Of a DNA stretch of 5,222 nt, positions 5,035 through 5,222 are shown piece after piece (the first letter of the stretch is position 1; each line of letters begins with the position of its first letter). The stretch lies in contig JAWOJF010000017.1 of NCBI GenBank assembly GCA_046481785.1, positions 1-5,222 on the forward strand. The letters are read 5' to 3'. The notes beneath the pieces were generated by a model. The model ran no database searches. It worked only from the letters and a program-made list of their open reading frames with translations, and was not told the origin of the DNA. The stretch is from JAWOJF01 sp046481785. GTDB taxonomy: Bacteria; Bacteroidota; Ignavibacteria; Ignavibacteriales; Ignavibacteriaceae. The position numbers and the translations under genes are program-made.

Positions 5035-5222
5035 ATGATAAACCAATTACTAATAATTTTTCTTATACTTACCAGCATATTTTATTATGCTGGTGAAGGT
5101 GAAACACCGGCTTCTATAAGCAGCAGCTCAAACATTTATATTGAACAGCAGGTTGAGGAAGAAAAAACTATTATTCATAAAGAAATAATTCCATCCAAAC
5201 CGGATTATTATATAGTTAAAAA
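5035..5222 (+). CDS. Secreted protein with signal peptide, possibly LysM-containing, 3' partial
   Basis: 62 codons are visible before the window ends with the frame still open. The N-terminus MINQLLIIFLILTSIFYYAG is a typical signal peptide or lipid-facing segment: a hydrophobic core of about 16 residues, with possible cleavage near AGEGE. There is no lipobox cysteine. Next comes a low-complexity Ser/Glu-rich linker (ISSSSNIYIEQQVEEEK). The last residues, PDYYIVK, resemble the opening of a LysM peptidoglycan-binding domain (Y-x-V-K-x-G-D-T-L), but the decisive part lies outside the window. ATG 5035 follows an in-frame TGA at 5029-5031, so it is the first possible start. No Shine-Dalgarno sequence is seen; the adjacent -7 element suggests a leaderless or near-leaderless message. 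It is separated from the glycan operon by the repeat region and is probably a separate transcription unit. Confidence 0.75.
   Translation, partial: MINQLLIIFLILTSIFYYAGEGETPASISSSSNIYIEQQVEEEKTIIHKEIIPSKPDYYIVK

Overview
This is an AT-rich window. It holds four tightly packed plus-strand genes (1-4342), then about 690 bases of repeat-rich intergenic DNA (4343-5034), then the start of a secreted-protein gene that runs off the right edge. Three things fit a member of the FCB group (Bacteroidota or Ignavibacteriota type): low GC, mostly weak Shine-Dalgarno sequences, and a perfect TAnnTTTG -7 promoter element before the last gene. This placement is an inference from style, not from a database match.

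Left part: a partial CE4 polysaccharide deacetylase (1-1146), a GT4 glycosyltransferase (1143-2180), a GT9 ADP-heptose:LPS heptosyltransferase-like enzyme (2214-3233) and a type-1 glycerate kinase (3230-4342). Two of the three junctions are 4-base ATGA overlaps and the third gap is 33 bases, so they read as one operon. The first three genes look like part of a cell-surface polysaccharide or LPS assembly locus whose upstream part lies outside the window. The glycerate kinase is a central-carbon enzyme translationally coupled to them, and its link to the glycan genes is unclear.

Middle part: 4343-5034 has no credible gene but is full of palindromes. (a) A non-autonomous MITE-like element of about 221 bp (4482-4702) has 17-18 bp terminal inverted repeats, a TTTA target duplication, and a hairpin just inside each end. 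The two hairpins are mirror copies with three compensated base pairs. If the element is removed with one TTTA copy, the flanks rejoin into a perfect 7-bp hairpin, so it appears to have landed in the loop of an older palindrome. (b) To its right is a REP/REPIN-like cluster (about 4731-4913). It contains two inverted copies of a 28-nt REP with the header CTATAAACCT and covarying stems, plus an inverted pair of GTCCC/GGGAC hairpins bounded by GGCATCAA/TTGATGCC.

Right part: TATATTTG at 5023-5030 lies only 4 bases before the ATG at 5035, which suggests a leaderless or nearly leaderless transcript. The gene starts with a signal peptide, and its last visible residues (PDYYIVK) look like the opening of a LysM domain.

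No defence system, CRISPR array, RNA gene or transposase gene is visible. The glycan operon is ordinary. The least explained part of the window is the palindrome-rich intergenic region.
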